Below are positions 45,228 to 54,358 of a stretch of DNA of 64,000 nucleotides, piece by piece (the first letter of the stretch is position 1; the number at the start of each line of letters is the position of its first letter). The position numbers were made by a program, and so were the translations under genes. This stretch comes from Devosia sp. (GTDB taxonomy: Bacteria > Pseudomonadota > Alphaproteobacteria > Rhizobiales > Devosiaceae): the NCBI RefSeq assembly GCF_030689745.1, contig NZ_JAUYGL010000112.1, positions 1 to 64,000 of the forward strand, read 5' to 3'. The notes under the pieces are model-generated. The model searched no databases and was not told the origin of the DNA. It saw only the letters and a list, made by a program, of their open reading frames with translations.

Positions 45228-46355
45228 ATGAGCGGCAAGCGCTTGGGGATCGGCTTTATCGGCGCCGGCAATATTTCGTCGGCCTATCTGCGGGCCATCA
45301 CCGGCCATGAAACCATGGCCGGCTTTCCGGTCCTCGATATCAGGGGTCTCGCCGATATGCGCCCCGAGGCGTCGCAGGCCCGCGCCACCGAATTCGGCCT
45401 GAGCGCGATGAGCATCGACGAGATGCTGGCCAGCCCCGACATCCAGCTGATCGTCAACCTGACCATCCCCCGCGCCCATGTCGAGGTCGGCCTGCGCTGT
45501 CTGGCCGCCGGCAAGCACGTCTATTCGGAAAAGCCGCTTGGCATCAATTATACGGAGGGGCGTCAGCTGCTCGACGCGGCCAACCGGGCCGGCCTGCGCA
45601 TCGGCTCGGCACCCGATACCTTCCTGGGCGGCTCGCACCAGCAGGCGCGCAGCGTGGTCGATAGCGGGGCGCTCGGCCAGCTGGTCGGCGGCACCGCCTT
45701 CTTCCAGTGCCCGGGCCACGAAAGCTGGCATCCCGATCCGGCCTTCTACTACGATATCGGCGGCGGCCCGGTGCTCGACATGGGTCCCTATTACATCACC
45801 GAACTGGTAAACCTGCTCGGCCCGGTGGCGCGCGTCTCGGCCATGAGTTCGCGCCTGCGCGCCCAGCGCCCCGTCACCTCCGAGCCCCGGAAGGGCGAGA
45901 TCATGGACGTCAGGATCGACACCCATGTCACCGGTGCGCTGGGCTTTGCCAATGGCGCCATCGTGCAGGTCGGGCTCAGCTTCGATGTTGCCGCGCACAA
46001 GCATGTGCCGCTCGAACTCTATGGCACCGAGGCCAGCCTGATCGTTCCCGACCCCAATTTCTTCGGCGGCGATGTGGAACTGCGCAAGCGCGGCAAGGGC
46101 GAGGACTGGACCCCGGTCCCGGTGACCCAGCCCTATGCCGATGGCAATTATCGCTCGCTCGGCGTCGCCGACATGGCGCACGGCATTCTCGATAGTCGCC
46201 CGCATCGCGCCAATGGCGATCTGGCCCTGCATGTGCTCGAAGTCATGGAGGCCTTCGAAACGGCCTCGCGCGATGGCCGCACCATCGATATCAAGACCCC
46301 CGTCGCGCGTCCCGAGCCACTGGCAAGCTCGCTGCGCAACGGCGTGCTGGGCTGA
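45228..46355 (+). CDS. Gfo/Idh/MocA-family oxidoreductase
   Basis: A 375-aa NAD(P)-dependent sugar dehydrogenase-like protein. The Rossmann motif is IGFIGAGNISSAYL. The strongly conserved EKP motif is YSEKPLGINYTEG. The substrate domain contains GGPVLDMGPYYITELVNLLG, with the usual catalytic His replaced by a D-M-G-x-Y-Y-I motif common in this branch. The substrate is probably a sugar or inositol derivative. GGAGG stands before the ATG. The neighbouring glycosyltransferases suggest surface-sugar work, but this is inference. Confidence 0.88.
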   Translation: MSGKRLGIGFIGAGNISSAYLRAITGHETMAGFPVLDIRGLADMRPEASQARATEFGLSAMSIDEMLASPDIQLIVNLTIPRAHVEVGLRCLAAGKHVYSEKPLGINYTEGRQLLDAANRAGLRIGSAPDTFLGGSHQQARSVVDSGALGQLVGGTAFFQCPGHESWHPDPAFYYDIGGGPVLDMGPYYITELVNLLGPVARVSAMSSRLRAQRPVTSEPRKGEIMDVRIDTHVTGALGFANGAIVQVGLSFDVAAHKHVPLELYGTEASLIVPDPNFFGGDVELRKRGKGEDWTPVPVTQPYADGNYRSLGVADMAHGILDSRPHRANGDLALHVLEVMEAFETASRDGRTIDIKTPVARPEPLASSLRNGVLG

Positions 46356-46405
46356 GCCATGCTCCGGGGTGACAGCATGGCGCGTGCCGGGGTAAGCACA
46401 CGGCA

Positions 46406-47242
46406 ATGTCCCGTCACACCCGGACCACCATGACCGCCCAATTGCCCACCATTGTCAGCTTCTGGCATGGCCCGATGAGCTGGCTCGAGGCCCTCTCGAT
46501 CGCCTCTTTCCGCCGCCATGGCCACGCCGTGGAGGTCTATTCATTCGACCCCATTGCGGGCCTGCCACCCGGCGCCACCCCGCGCGACGCCGCCGAGGTG
46601 CTGCCACGCGACAAGCTGGTATTCTACAAGGGCAAGGGCACGCCCGGCGTGTTCTCCGACTATTTCCGCATGATGGTGCTGCGGCAGGGTCGTGGCATCT
46701 ATGCCGATCTCGACGTCTATTGCGTCCGCCCCATAGAAGGCCCGCCCGATTATCTGATGGCCTATGAGCGGCCCGGCTCGATCAATGGCGCGGTACTGCA
46801 TATCCCGGCCGATGCCCCGCTGCTCGGCGATCTGCTGTCGATTTTCACCGACACCGAGCGCCCGCTGCTGGAGCCGCATCTGCCCTGGGGCCGGCGTCTC
46901 GAAGTCGCCGCCCGCCGCCTGCTCGGGGAAACCATCGCGCCCGAAGACATGCAATATGGCGCCACCGGCCCGATGGCCCTGACCCATCATATGGCGCAGC
47001 GCGGGCTCGAGCATCTGGTGCGGCCGAGCACGGCGCTCTACCCCATCCCCTATGAAGGCATTCCCGCCCTGATGCTGGCGGGCTCCAGCATTGATGGCGC
47101 GATTGCCCCGGACACCCTGGCCGTCCATCTCTGGCGCAGCCAGCTGACCCGCCGCGGCCGCGCCGACCTGCCGCTGCCCGAACCCGGTAGTGCGCTCTGG
47201 ACCCTGTGCGAGCGCGAGGGCATTGAACTCGATCAGCGCTAG
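46406..47242 (+). CDS. Glycosyltransferase with DXD motif (capsular/sugar-binding region type)
   Basis: A 278-aa protein. The region around residues 60-100 (YKGKGTPGVFSDYFRMMVL, then GGIYADLDVYC-type motif reading GRGIYADLDVYCVRPI) is the DXD-containing core of the Gly_transf_sug family. The start IVSFWHGPMSWLEALSIASF agrees with capsular polysaccharide transferases. It likely transfers a hexose to a surface glycan. ATG at 46430 is an alternative start. It converges with the GT8 gene with a 4-base overlap. Confidence 0.82.
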   Translation: MSRHTRTTMTAQLPTIVSFWHGPMSWLEALSIASFRRHGHAVEVYSFDPIAGLPPGATPRDAAEVLPRDKLVFYKGKGTPGVFSDYFRMMVLRQGRGIYADLDVYCVRPIEGPPDYLMAYERPGSINGAVLHIPADAPLLGDLLSIFTDTERPLLEPHLPWGRRLEVAARRLLGETIAPEDMQYGATGPMALTHHMAQRGLEHLVRPSTALYPIPYEGIPALMLAGSSIDGAIAPDTLAVHLWRSQLTRRGRADLPLPEPGSALWTLCEREGIELDQR

Positions 47243-48117
47243 TTGAGCCGCAGCAGCTTTTTCCACCAGCGCCGCCAGCGGTGCCGGGCGAAGCGATAGA
47301 ACAGTTCATTGGTCATCACGTGCCGATAGAACCGGGCATGGGCGCTGGAGTGCAGCATGCCCGACAGCACCCCCCAGGGCTTGGCTTTGCGCGTATAGTG
47401 CAGAATGGCCGGGTTCATCCCCTCATGGGCGGCATGGGCGTCGATGGTATTCCAGCGCCATGGCAGGGCCAGCCAGTTATTGTGAAAGATCAGGTTGAGC
47501 ATGTCCTGATCGTAATACAGCCGGCTCATGATGCCGCGCGCCGCCAGCGCCGTGACCTGCGCCCTGATATCGATGGCGCGCCACGCCACCAGATCGATCA
47601 GCAACATGCCGGAGTTGAAATAGGGGTCGGCATATTCGAACAGATCCCGGTTCTGCACCATGTCGCGCTTGCCCATGATGAAGGGATCCACCGAGTCGCG
47701 CACGGCAGCCAGCGGGAAGCCTGCCAGATCGGTGTCATACAGCGTCTCGATCGGGTCGCGCACCATCATGTCGCAATCGAGATAGATCACCCGCTCGACA
47801 TGTTCGGGCAATAGGCTGCCGAGCAACAGGCGGCCATAGACCACCTTGGGCCATTGCGTGCTCGTGGGCAGGTCGCGGACGACGTGTTCGAATTCTGCAT
47901 TTTCGGAGAGATTGTACCAGATGAGGGTGGCGCCGAATTCGGTCGTGATCGCGCCAAGGTCGGCCATATGCTGCTCGGTCAGCGGCAGATGCAGCAGATG
48001 AAACACCATATCGGCGCGCCGTCGGCTGCTCAGACAGATCGAACGCATCAGCGCATAGGCTGGCGCCCAGAAATTGTCGTCAAAGGTCAGGGCGATGTGG
48101 ATCGGCGTGCCAGTCAA
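47239..48117 (-). CDS. Family 8 glycosyltransferase
   Basis: A 292-aa GT8 transferase. The family start IHIALTFDDNFWAPAYALMR, metal-binding DXD in VIYLDCDMMVRDP and HYTRKAKPW near the C-terminus (matching the H-x-x-x-x-K-P-W pattern) are present. Transfers galactose or glucose to lipopolysaccharide or capsule in related proteins. It overlaps the O-antigen-ligase-like gene by 4 bases, so the two form an operon. Confidence 0.9.
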   Translation of the reverse strand: MTGTPIHIALTFDDNFWAPAYALMRSICLSSRRRADMVFHLLHLPLTEQHMADLGAITTEFGATLIWYNLSENAEFEHVVRDLPTSTQWPKVVYGRLLLGSLLPEHVERVIYLDCDMMVRDPIETLYDTDLAGFPLAAVRDSVDPFIMGKRDMVQNRDLFEYADPYFNSGMLLIDLVAWRAIDIRAQVTALAARGIMSRLYYDQDMLNLIFHNNWLALPWRWNTIDAHAAHEGMNPAILHYTRKAKPWGVLSGMLHSSAHARFYRHVMTNELFYRFARHRWRRWWKKLLRLN

Positions 48118-49367
48118 GCGGTCTCTCCCTGTGCCAGGGGCGCGGGTTGCGCCAATGCCGCGATCAGCGCCAGAATCACCGCATAGACCACGGTCTGGGT
48201 CAGGATGCCGAACATCGCATTGGTCAGCCCCATGCTCAGATAGCCCACACTCGCCGTGGCACCCAGATAGAGCGCAGCCTGTCGGTTCTGCCCCCGCGTC
48301 GCCAGCGCCCCGACCAGCGGCGCCGCCAGCAGCAGGCCATAGCTGATCAATCCCAGCACGCCGCCGATCACCGCAAAATCGGCCAGATCGCTATGCAAAT
48401 GCCCGGAGGGTGGATAGCCCGGTCCCGGGGGCGCAAACGGCGCGGCGCTGATCGTATAGTCGACCATGCCATAGCCAAACCAGGGCGAGGCCCAGAAGGC
48501 GTTCCAGGCGGTCTGATACATGAAAAGCCGCTCCCCGATCGCGCCGTCGGTGGGACCGCCCCTCACCAGCGCCATGGCAGCTTCGCCCAGCCCCCCAAGC
48601 CGTCCGCCCAACCCAAGGCCGATCATGGCGGTGCCGGCCACCGCAATCAGCAGGACCACCCCAGCAATGGCAGTCATGGCCTGCCTGCGCGACAGCGTCA
48701 TCACGGCCAGAACCGTTGCGGCCACAACCAGCATCGGCACAAAGGCCACCAATGGCCCGCGCGAACCGGTGAACCACACCGCAGTCAGGGCCAGCACCGG
48801 CCCCAGCAGGAACACGAAGCGCACGCGGCGCCGGTCCAGCATGCCCACCAGCGCCACAAAGCCAAGCATCAGCGACAGATCGCCCAGATGGATGGGATTA
48901 TTGACCAGATACCCGCCGCGTTCCAGCTGCAGCACCAGCGCACCATAGGCGGCAATTGCGGCCCCAGCAGCCGCGCCGGCAAGGGCGAAGCTCGCGATCA
49001 CCAAAGGCGTCAGCCGCGCTCCCAGCCGGGTCAGCAAACCGGCATGCGGGCCCGCGAGCCAAAGCGGCGCCAGCACCATGATCATGGCGATATGCAGCGG
49101 CGAAGACGCGGTAAACCCGAGCGCCACGAGCAGCACGACGCCCGCCGCCGCCGAGAGCACAATGGCCGGCTGCCGCAGCACCAGCCGCGCTGACGGCACC
49201 AGGGCCAGCAGCACCAGCCCCACCCCCATCAGCACCAGCGTCGCAATATTGGCAACTTCAGGGGTCGGCGTTGGCAAGGTCAGCCCGGCGAACAAGGCCG
49301 CCCAGGCAAGCATAAAAACCAGTTTGGGCAGCACGTTCATCGACCCCGGCACAATTTGGCCGGACAA
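48114..49367 (-). CDS. O-antigen ligase/polymerase-like membrane protein (Wzy_C)
   Basis: A 417-aa protein with about eleven to twelve hydrophobic helices. The family signature WFTGSRGPLVAFVPM lies in the middle, followed by a large periplasmic loop (about residues 255-330). Enzymes of this type join O-antigen or other glycans to lipid A-core, or polymerise them. It is the first gene of the two-gene unit with the GT8 enzyme. The start may be 49340 (MNVLPKLVF) rather than 49367. Confidence 0.85.
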   Translation of the reverse strand: MSGQIVPGSMNVLPKLVFMLAWAALFAGLTLPTPTPEVANIATLVLMGVGLVLLALVPSARLVLRQPAIVLSAAAGVVLLVALGFTASSPLHIAMIMVLAPLWLAGPHAGLLTRLGARLTPLVIASFALAGAAAGAAIAAYGALVLQLERGGYLVNNPIHLGDLSLMLGFVALVGMLDRRRVRFVFLLGPVLALTAVWFTGSRGPLVAFVPMLVVAATVLAVMTLSRRQAMTAIAGVVLLIAVAGTAMIGLGLGGRLGGLGEAAMALVRGGPTDGAIGERLFMYQTAWNAFWASPWFGYGMVDYTISAAPFAPPGPGYPPSGHLHSDLADFAVIGGVLGLISYGLLLAAPLVGALATRGQNRQAALYLGATASVGYLSMGLTNAMFGILTQTVVYAVILALIAALAQPAPLAQGETA

Positions 49368-49517
49368 TGTCGTTTCGCCACCGGGGCGTCAACTGCCCAA
49401 CGTCACGCATCCGCTCTCGATTGGTCGAGATGGCGGCGCTATTTTTTCTCCGGTCAAGCTACCGAGCGACGTCGGCGCAACAGATTCGGCCAGAGGTAGT
49501 TGACAGCAAAACCAGAT

Positions 49518-49536
49518 TGTAACAAATAATGTTACA
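49518..49536. promoter_or_regulatory. Dyad TGTAAC-N7-GTTACA at the Rrf2 gene start
   Basis: TGTAAC (49518-49523) and GTTACA (49531-49536) form a perfect inverted repeat. Its last base is the A of the ATG, so a bound protein would block its own transcription or translation start. Typical of Rrf2 autoregulation. Confidence 0.65.
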
Positions 49537-49991
49537 TGAAACGATCCAGCCGCCTGTCACTCGCCCTGCATGCTTTGGTGCATCTGCACCTGCAACCCGA
49601 TACTGCCATGACTTCGGCCACGCTGGCCCAATGCCTGATGACCAATGCGGTGGTGGTCCGCCGTGTGCTTGGCGAACTGCGCGAGGCTGGGATTGTCGGC
49701 GCCACCAAAGGCCATGACGGAGGGTGGCGTCTGCTGCGGCCTGCCGATCAGCTGAGCCTGCAGGCCATCTATGTCGCCATGGGCGAGAGCCTGCTGATCC
49801 GCACCGAAAGCGATCCAGGCGATCAGCAATGCGGCATTGTTCGTGCCGTCGATACGGTCATGGGCGAGTTTCTGGCCGACGCCGAAGCGCTTTTGGCCGC
49901 CCGACTGGCCCGCGTCTCACTGGCCGATATAGCCCACCAGGCCACCCCCCATCCCCTCGGTCCTACGCCCGGAGTTTTATCCCATGGATGA
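49536..49991 (+). CDS. Rrf2-family transcriptional regulator
   Basis: A 151-aa Rrf2 protein with an N-terminal winged helix (RLSLALHALVHLHLQ; VVVRRVLGELREAGIVGATK; GGWRLLRP). Only two Cys residues are present (AQCLMT and QQCGIV), not the three-Cys cluster of IscR or NsrR, so an iron-sulfur cluster is unlikely and a redox disulfide or ligand is more probable. It overlaps the flavoprotein gene by 8 bases. Confidence 0.88.
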   Translation: MKRSSRLSLALHALVHLHLQPDTAMTSATLAQCLMTNAVVVRRVLGELREAGIVGATKGHDGGWRLLRPADQLSLQAIYVAMGESLLIRTESDPGDQQCGIVRAVDTVMGEFLADAEALLAARLARVSLADIAHQATPHPLGPTPGVLSHG

Positions 49992-50874
49992 TGTTGTTAT
50001 CATTGGCGGCAGCTTTGCCGGCCTGTCCGCCGCCCTGCAATTGGGCCGCGCGCGGCGCAAGGTCACTGTGCTCGACACCGGCCTGCCGCGCAACCGCTTT
50101 GCCGGCCATTCGCACGGCCTGCTCGGCCATGATCACCGGCCGCCCGCTGACATTCTGCACCTTGCCCGTCAGCAACTGGCCCGTTACCCCACGGTCAGGC
50201 TGGTCGCTTCGGGTGCCACCACGGCCAGCGGCACGCTCGACGATTTTGCCGTCCGCACTGAAGCTGGTGACACGCTGCAGGCGCGCCGCCTGCTGCTCAG
50301 TTACGGCGTCACCGACCAGTTTCCCAGTCTGCCCGGCTTCGCCGAATGCTGGGGCAAATCGGTCGTACCCTGCCCCTATTGCGATGGTTTTGAAGTGGCC
50401 GACCAGCATTGGGGCCTGATCTATTCGGGGCCCCATTCGCTGCACATGGTCATGCTCTATGGCGACTGGACCAACCGGTTGACCCTGTTCGCTGACGGCC
50501 ACCCTGTCGATGCCGAGGCCCGTGCCGATCTGGCCCGTCGCAATGTTGCGCTGGTCGAGGGCAAGGTCAGTGCCATCAATCATCGGCACGGCCAGATCGC
50601 CGCTGTCGAGCTGGATGATGGCAGGCAAATCGCGCTCGATGTGCTGTTCGCCCATCCCCGCAATCGCCCTTCGGCCGATTTGCACAGTCCACTGGGCCTG
50701 GAACTGAGCGAGGGGCCGTTCGGCATTGCGCTCACCATCGATGATCGACGCCAGACCAGTCTCCCCGGCGTCTATGCGGCGGGTGATCTGGCCAATCCGA
50801 TGGCCAGTGTGACCCTGGCCGTGGCGCATGGCGCCATGGCCGGCGTTTTTGCGCAGCAATCCATGCTGGTTTAA
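49984..50874 (+). CDS. FAD-dependent oxidoreductase, thioredoxin-reductase-like, with CPYC motif
   Basis: A 296-aa protein. FAD-binding is seen at the N-terminus (VVIIGGSFAGLSAALQLGRA) and at the C-terminus (GVYAAGDLANPMASVTLAVA). The redox pair is in VVPCPYCDGFEV, at the place where thioredoxin reductases have CATC. The central NAD(P)-binding part is short and lacks a clear GxGxxA motif. It may reduce a disulfide in a small partner. Co-transcribed with the Rrf2 gene. Confidence 0.87.
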   Translation: MDDVVIIGGSFAGLSAALQLGRARRKVTVLDTGLPRNRFAGHSHGLLGHDHRPPADILHLARQQLARYPTVRLVASGATTASGTLDDFAVRTEAGDTLQARRLLLSYGVTDQFPSLPGFAECWGKSVVPCPYCDGFEVADQHWGLIYSGPHSLHMVMLYGDWTNRLTLFADGHPVDAEARADLARRNVALVEGKVSAINHRHGQIAAVELDDGRQIALDVLFAHPRNRPSADLHSPLGLELSEGPFGIALTIDDRRQTSLPGVYAAGDLANPMASVTLAVAHGAMAGVFAQQSMLV

Positions 50875-50907
50875 CCCCGATCGCGCATCGTCAGTAGTTG
50901 CCTTCAG

Positions 50908-50924
50908 TTTAGAATGGTTCTAGA
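50908..50924 (+). promoter_or_regulatory. Irr-type iron control element (ICE) upstream of mbfA
   Basis: TTTAGAA-TGG-TTCTAGA matches the TTTAGAA-N3-TTCTAAA element bound by Irr of rhizobia at 13 of 14 positions. It lies 33 bases before the mbfA ATG, where binding would block transcription under low iron. Confidence 0.75.
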
Positions 50925-50956
50925 AACCTACCAACTTCTTCGGTAGATGGCACCTC

Positions 50957-51937
50957 ATGTTCTCTCTCCTGCCCGACAATCGCCGCGCTTTTTCGTCATT
51001 ATCCGAACGCGAAATCCTTGCTCTGGCGATTGCCGGCGAGGAGGAGGACGGGCGCATTTATGCCGAGTTCGCGACGCGGCTGGCCGCCATCTATCCCGGC
51101 TCTGCCGCTCTGTTTGAAGGCATGGCTGCGGAGGAGAACGAACACCGCCGCCGCCTGCTCGATCTCTATGTCGCCCGCTTCGGGGATCATCTGGTACCAA
51201 TCCGGCGCGAACATGTGCGCGGCTTTCTCAGCCGCAAGCCGCTCTGGCTGATGAAGACCATGACACTTGAGGCGGTGCGCCAGCAGGCCTGGGAGATGGA
51301 GGAAAGCGCCTACCGCTTCTATCTGGCTGCCGCCGATCAGGCCACAGATGTCGCCATCCGCAAGCTGCTTGGCGATCTGGCCGAGCAGGAGCGCAAACAC
51401 GCCCAGGCAGCCGACCGCATTGATGCTGACGTACTCGGCGAGGACGGTCGCGACACCGAGAAGAGCGAAGCGCACCGCCAGTTCGTGCTGACTTATGTCC
51501 AGCCTGGCCTGGCCGGGCTGATGGATGGCTCGGTTTCCACCCTGGCGCCAGTGTTTGCGGCGGCCATGGCCACCGGCGATACGCACCAGACCTTCCTGGT
51601 GGGCTTGGCCGCCGCGGTCGGCGCCGGCATTTCCATGGGTTTTACCGAAGCGGCGTCGGACGATGGCAAGCTGACCGGGCGCGGTTCACCCATCAAGCGC
51701 GGCTTGGCCGCCGGTATCATGACCGCCATTGGCGGCCTCGGCCACGCCTTGCCTTATCTCATCGCCGATTTCACCGTTGCCACCACCATTGCCATTGCTG
51801 TGGTGCTCATCGAGCTGTGGGCCATCGCCTTCATCCAGAACCGCTACATGCAGACCCCGTTCTGGCGCGCCGCCCTGCAGGTGGTGGTCGGTGGCGCGCT
51901 GGTGTTCGCTGCCGGCATCGCCATCGGCATGGCCTAG
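50957..51937 (+). CDS. mbfA: Membrane-bound ferritin MbfA (ferritin-like plus VIT1-like domain)
   Basis: A 326-aa fusion protein. The N-terminal half (residues about 10-165) is a rubrerythrin/ferritin-like four-helix domain with Glu/His iron ligands in GEEEDGRIYAEFATRL, EENEHRRRLLDL and EQERKHAQAA. The C-terminal half is a VIT1/CCC1-type membrane domain with about five helices and the motif FTEAASDDGKLTGRGSP. MbfA exports iron and protects against iron plus peroxide in Agrobacterium and Bradyrhizobium. The Irr box upstream fits known control. Confidence 0.93.
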   Translation: MFSLLPDNRRAFSSLSEREILALAIAGEEEDGRIYAEFATRLAAIYPGSAALFEGMAAEENEHRRRLLDLYVARFGDHLVPIRREHVRGFLSRKPLWLMKTMTLEAVRQQAWEMEESAYRFYLAAADQATDVAIRKLLGDLAEQERKHAQAADRIDADVLGEDGRDTEKSEAHRQFVLTYVQPGLAGLMDGSVSTLAPVFAAAMATGDTHQTFLVGLAAAVGAGISMGFTEAASDDGKLTGRGSPIKRGLAAGIMTAIGGLGHALPYLIADFTVATTIAIAVVLIELWAIAFIQNRYMQTPFWRAALQVVVGGALVFAAGIAIGMA

Positions 51938-51960
51938 CTGTTCAGGGCGGCGACGAGAAA

Positions 51961-51984
51961 GGGCGGCAGCTTCTGCTACCGCCC
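51961..51984. terminator. Hairpin in the convergent mbfA/peroxiredoxin gap
   Basis: GGGCGGCAGC pairs with GCTACCGCCC around TTCT (9 of 10 pairs). Located between two convergent stops, so it may act for both, though no T-run follows. Confidence 0.55.
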
Positions 51985-52017
51985 AGATCAGTCAGGGAGA
52001 AAACGGGCCGCCGCGGA

Positions 52018-52653
52018 TTAGTCGCGGGGTTGCGGTACAACGCGCAGATAGGGCTTGAGTTCCTTCCAGCCCTCTGGATATTTCGCCTTGGCCGCCTCGT
52101 TGCTGACCGAGCCGGCAATGATGACATCATCGCCATTTTCCCAGTTCACCGGGGTAGCGACCTGGTGCTTGGCGGTGAGCTGCAGGCTGTCGATGACGCG
52201 CAGCACTTCGTTGAAGTTGCGGCCCGTGGAAGCGGGATACTCGATCTTGAGCTTAACCTTCTTGTCGGGTCCGATGACGAAGACCGAACGCACGGTCAGG
52301 CTGTTATCGGCATTGGGATGGATCATGTCGTATTTGCGGGCGACTGAACCATCGGTATCGGCCAGCAGCGGGAAATTGAGCGCGACGCCCTGCGTTTCCT
52401 CGATGTCCCTGGCCCAGCCGGCGTGATCCTCAAGCTTGTCAACACTCAGGCCCAGCACCTTGACGCCCCGCTTGTCGAATTCGGGCTTGAGCTTGGCGGT
52501 AAAGCCCAGTTCGGTGGTGCATACCGGGGTGTAGTTCTTGGGGTGGCTGAACAGCACGGCCCAGGAGCCCTCGATGTAATCGTAGAAGTGGATCGGGCCT
52601 TCGCTGGAGTCAGCGGTAAAATCAGGGGCGGTGTCGCCAATCAAAATGGACAT
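52018..52653 (-). CDS. 1-Cys peroxiredoxin (Prx6 type)
   Basis: A 211-aa peroxidase. The peroxidatic Cys is in NYTPVCTTELGF (about residue 46). The C-terminal dimer region contains DKKVKLKIEYPASTGRNFNEV, typical of the Prx6 branch, which lacks a resolving Cys. It reduces hydrogen peroxide and organic peroxides. Convergent with mbfA. ATG at 52653 preferred; the frame to 52677 is an unneeded extension. Confidence 0.93.
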   Translation of the reverse strand: MSILIGDTAPDFTADSSEGPIHFYDYIEGSWAVLFSHPKNYTPVCTTELGFTAKLKPEFDKRGVKVLGLSVDKLEDHAGWARDIEETQGVALNFPLLADTDGSVARKYDMIHPNADNSLTVRSVFVIGPDKKVKLKIEYPASTGRNFNEVLRVIDSLQLTAKHQVATPVNWENGDDVIIAGSVSNEAAKAKYPEGWKELKPYLRVVPQPRD

Positions 52654-52826
52654 CGTGCTGTTCCTTTTTGGGGCCAAAGCTGGCCCAGGTTTGCGTGGTA
52701 CAAAGATAGAATTCTACGCGCTCGCCTAGTAGCCGCACCGGGCGGAATGTTTTTGTGTTGTGCCCGAGGGCCACGCCAAGCTGTTCCAAGAAGCCAGCCC
52801 GGCACAGTATGGCGCAGATCGGCGTG

Positions 52827-53333
52827 CTATTGCGCGGCCGGACGGGCCGGGGCACCATTGCTCCAGACCACCTGCTCGGTATTGAGCGGAATGACCGAGA
52901 GGCTCATCTTGCCGCTGCCCTGCTGGATCTCGCGGGCATGGGCAAGATAGATCAGCGCATTGTTGGCAGTGTCATAGATGCGGGTGACGCGCAGCGACTT
53001 CCAGATCAGCGAACGACCCTCCTTGAAAATCTCTTCGCCACCGCCCCTGGTGGCAATATCGCCAATGGTGATGGGGCCGGTGACCGAGCAATCAAGGGCC
53101 GAATAGGAGGGATCTTCGAACCAGTTGCCCTGGCTGACGCGGTCGATGAAGGAGCGGTTGAAATAGGCCAGGTGGCAGACCACGCCATCGACTTCAGGAT
53201 CGGCCAGGGCATCGACGGCAATGTCATTGCCGGTCCAGTCGACGCCGACGCTGCCGACCTCACGGGCATCGCCACAGGCGGCGAGGCTGACAGCGACCAG
53301 GGCTGTCAGGGCGAGGGTGGCAAGACGGTTCAT
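52827..53333 (-). CDS. CreA-family lipoprotein
   Basis: A 168-aa protein with a lipobox at the end of the signal peptide (AVSLAACGD, Cys about residue 20). CreA family features follow: REVGSVGVDWTGNDIAVDAL, DPEVDGVVCHLAYFNR and NALIYLAHAREIQQGSGKMS. The role of CreA proteins is not known. ATG at 53333 is chosen from the signal peptide. Confidence 0.9.
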   Translation of the reverse strand: MNRLATLALTALVAVSLAACGDAREVGSVGVDWTGNDIAVDALADPEVDGVVCHLAYFNRSFIDRVSQGNWFEDPSYSALDCSVTGPITIGDIATRGGGEEIFKEGRSLIWKSLRVTRIYDTANNALIYLAHAREIQQGSGKMSLSVIPLNTEQVVWSNGAPARPAAQ

Positions 53334-53391
53334 CAGCAGGCTCCCAATATTGTCTGCCACAGATGGGCCGCGCGCGTCGCCAGCGCAAGGG

Positions 53392-54192
53392 TCAATGCCG
53401 GTTTTCGCGCAGATGCCGCTCCAGCACCCGCACCAGCAGAGACAGCGAAATGGTCAGGGTGAGATAGAGCAGCGCCACCACATTATAGGTCTCAAAGAAC
53501 AGGAAGGTGCCCGAGGAGTAGACCTTGCCCAATTGGGTGATGTCCTGCACGCCCAGCGCCGAGACCAGCGCGCTGTCCTTGATCATGGAGACAAAATCAT
53601 TGGCCAGCGGCGGCAGGATGGTGCGCAGGGCCTGGGGGGCGGTGACGAGGCGGAAGCATTTCCAGCGGCTGAGGCCGAGCGAACGGGCGGCCTCGAGCTG
53701 GCCGCGATCGACCGACTGGATGCCGGCGCGAAAGATCTCGGCGATGAAGGCGGAGTAGCAGACGGTGAGCGCCACAATGGCGCGCCAGGCAAAATCGAAC
53801 TGGCGCACGGTGATGGCGGTATCGAAGGGCTGCAGCACCCAGTTCAGCGCCCCGACCATGGCCGGGGCCCCGACAAAGGCGACGTAGAACAGGAACACCA
53901 GCACGGGAATGCCGCGGATGATCTCGACATAGAAGGTGGCCAGTTCGCGCAGGATGCGATTGTCGGAGGTGCGCGCCAGGGCGACCAGCAGGCCGAGTAC
54001 GGTGGCGGCGAAAAAGGCAACGCCGGTGACCCACAGCGTGGTGCCCAGCCCACCCGCCACCGCGTTGAAGATCTGGCTGTAGCCGGCATCGGTGGCGATG
54101 CCCCAATAGCCGAGCACGAACAGCAGCAGGATCGCCAGCAGCCACCAGGGGGTGCGGGCGAGAATGGAGGGTTTGCGGGGGGTATAGGTCAT
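53392..54192 (-). CDS. Amino-acid ABC transporter permease (polar amino acid type)
   Basis: A 266-aa permease with about five to six helices. The EAA loop is [20 protein letters not shown], and [15 protein letters not shown] is typical of the His/Glu/Gln/Arg/opine group. It follows the binding-protein gene at 54359 after a 166-bp repeat-rich gap. No ATPase gene is seen nearby. The start at 54192 begins [15 protein letters not shown]. Confidence 0.9.
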   Translation of the reverse strand: MTYTPRKPSILARTPWWLLAILLLFVLGYWGIATDAGYSQIFNAVAGGLGTTLWVTGVAFFAATVLGLLVALARTSDNRILRELATFYVEIIRGIPVLVFLFYVAFVGAPAMVGALNWVLQPFDTAITVRQFDFAWRAIVALTVCYSAFIAEIFRAGIQSVDRGQLEAARSLGLSRWKCFRLVTAPQALRTILPPLANDFVSMIKDSALVSALGVQDITQLGKVYSSGTFLFFETYNVVALLYLTLTISLSLLVRVLERHLRENRH

Positions 54193-54350
54193 TGATGATG
54201 TGTTCCACGCTGCAAACCGCGAACTCGGGGCAGCACCTGCCCCTTTACGGGGGAGGTTGGGAAGGGGTGCGAGAGCCGGGATATAAGGGCCGACCGCCCC
54301 CACCCTTGATCCCTCCGCGCGAGGGGGAGGGTGCCGACTGAAACTTCAGT
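54193..54350. repeat. REP-like GC-rich palindromes between binding protein and permease genes
   Basis: Blocks such as CCCCTTTACGGGGGAGG and CCCTCCGCGCGAGGGGGAGG, each self-complementary, resemble the element at 11219-11250 and at 60510-60535. Likely an intercistronic mRNA-stabilising repeat after the binding-protein gene. Confidence 0.6.
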
Positions 54351-54358
54351 GGTTCAAA

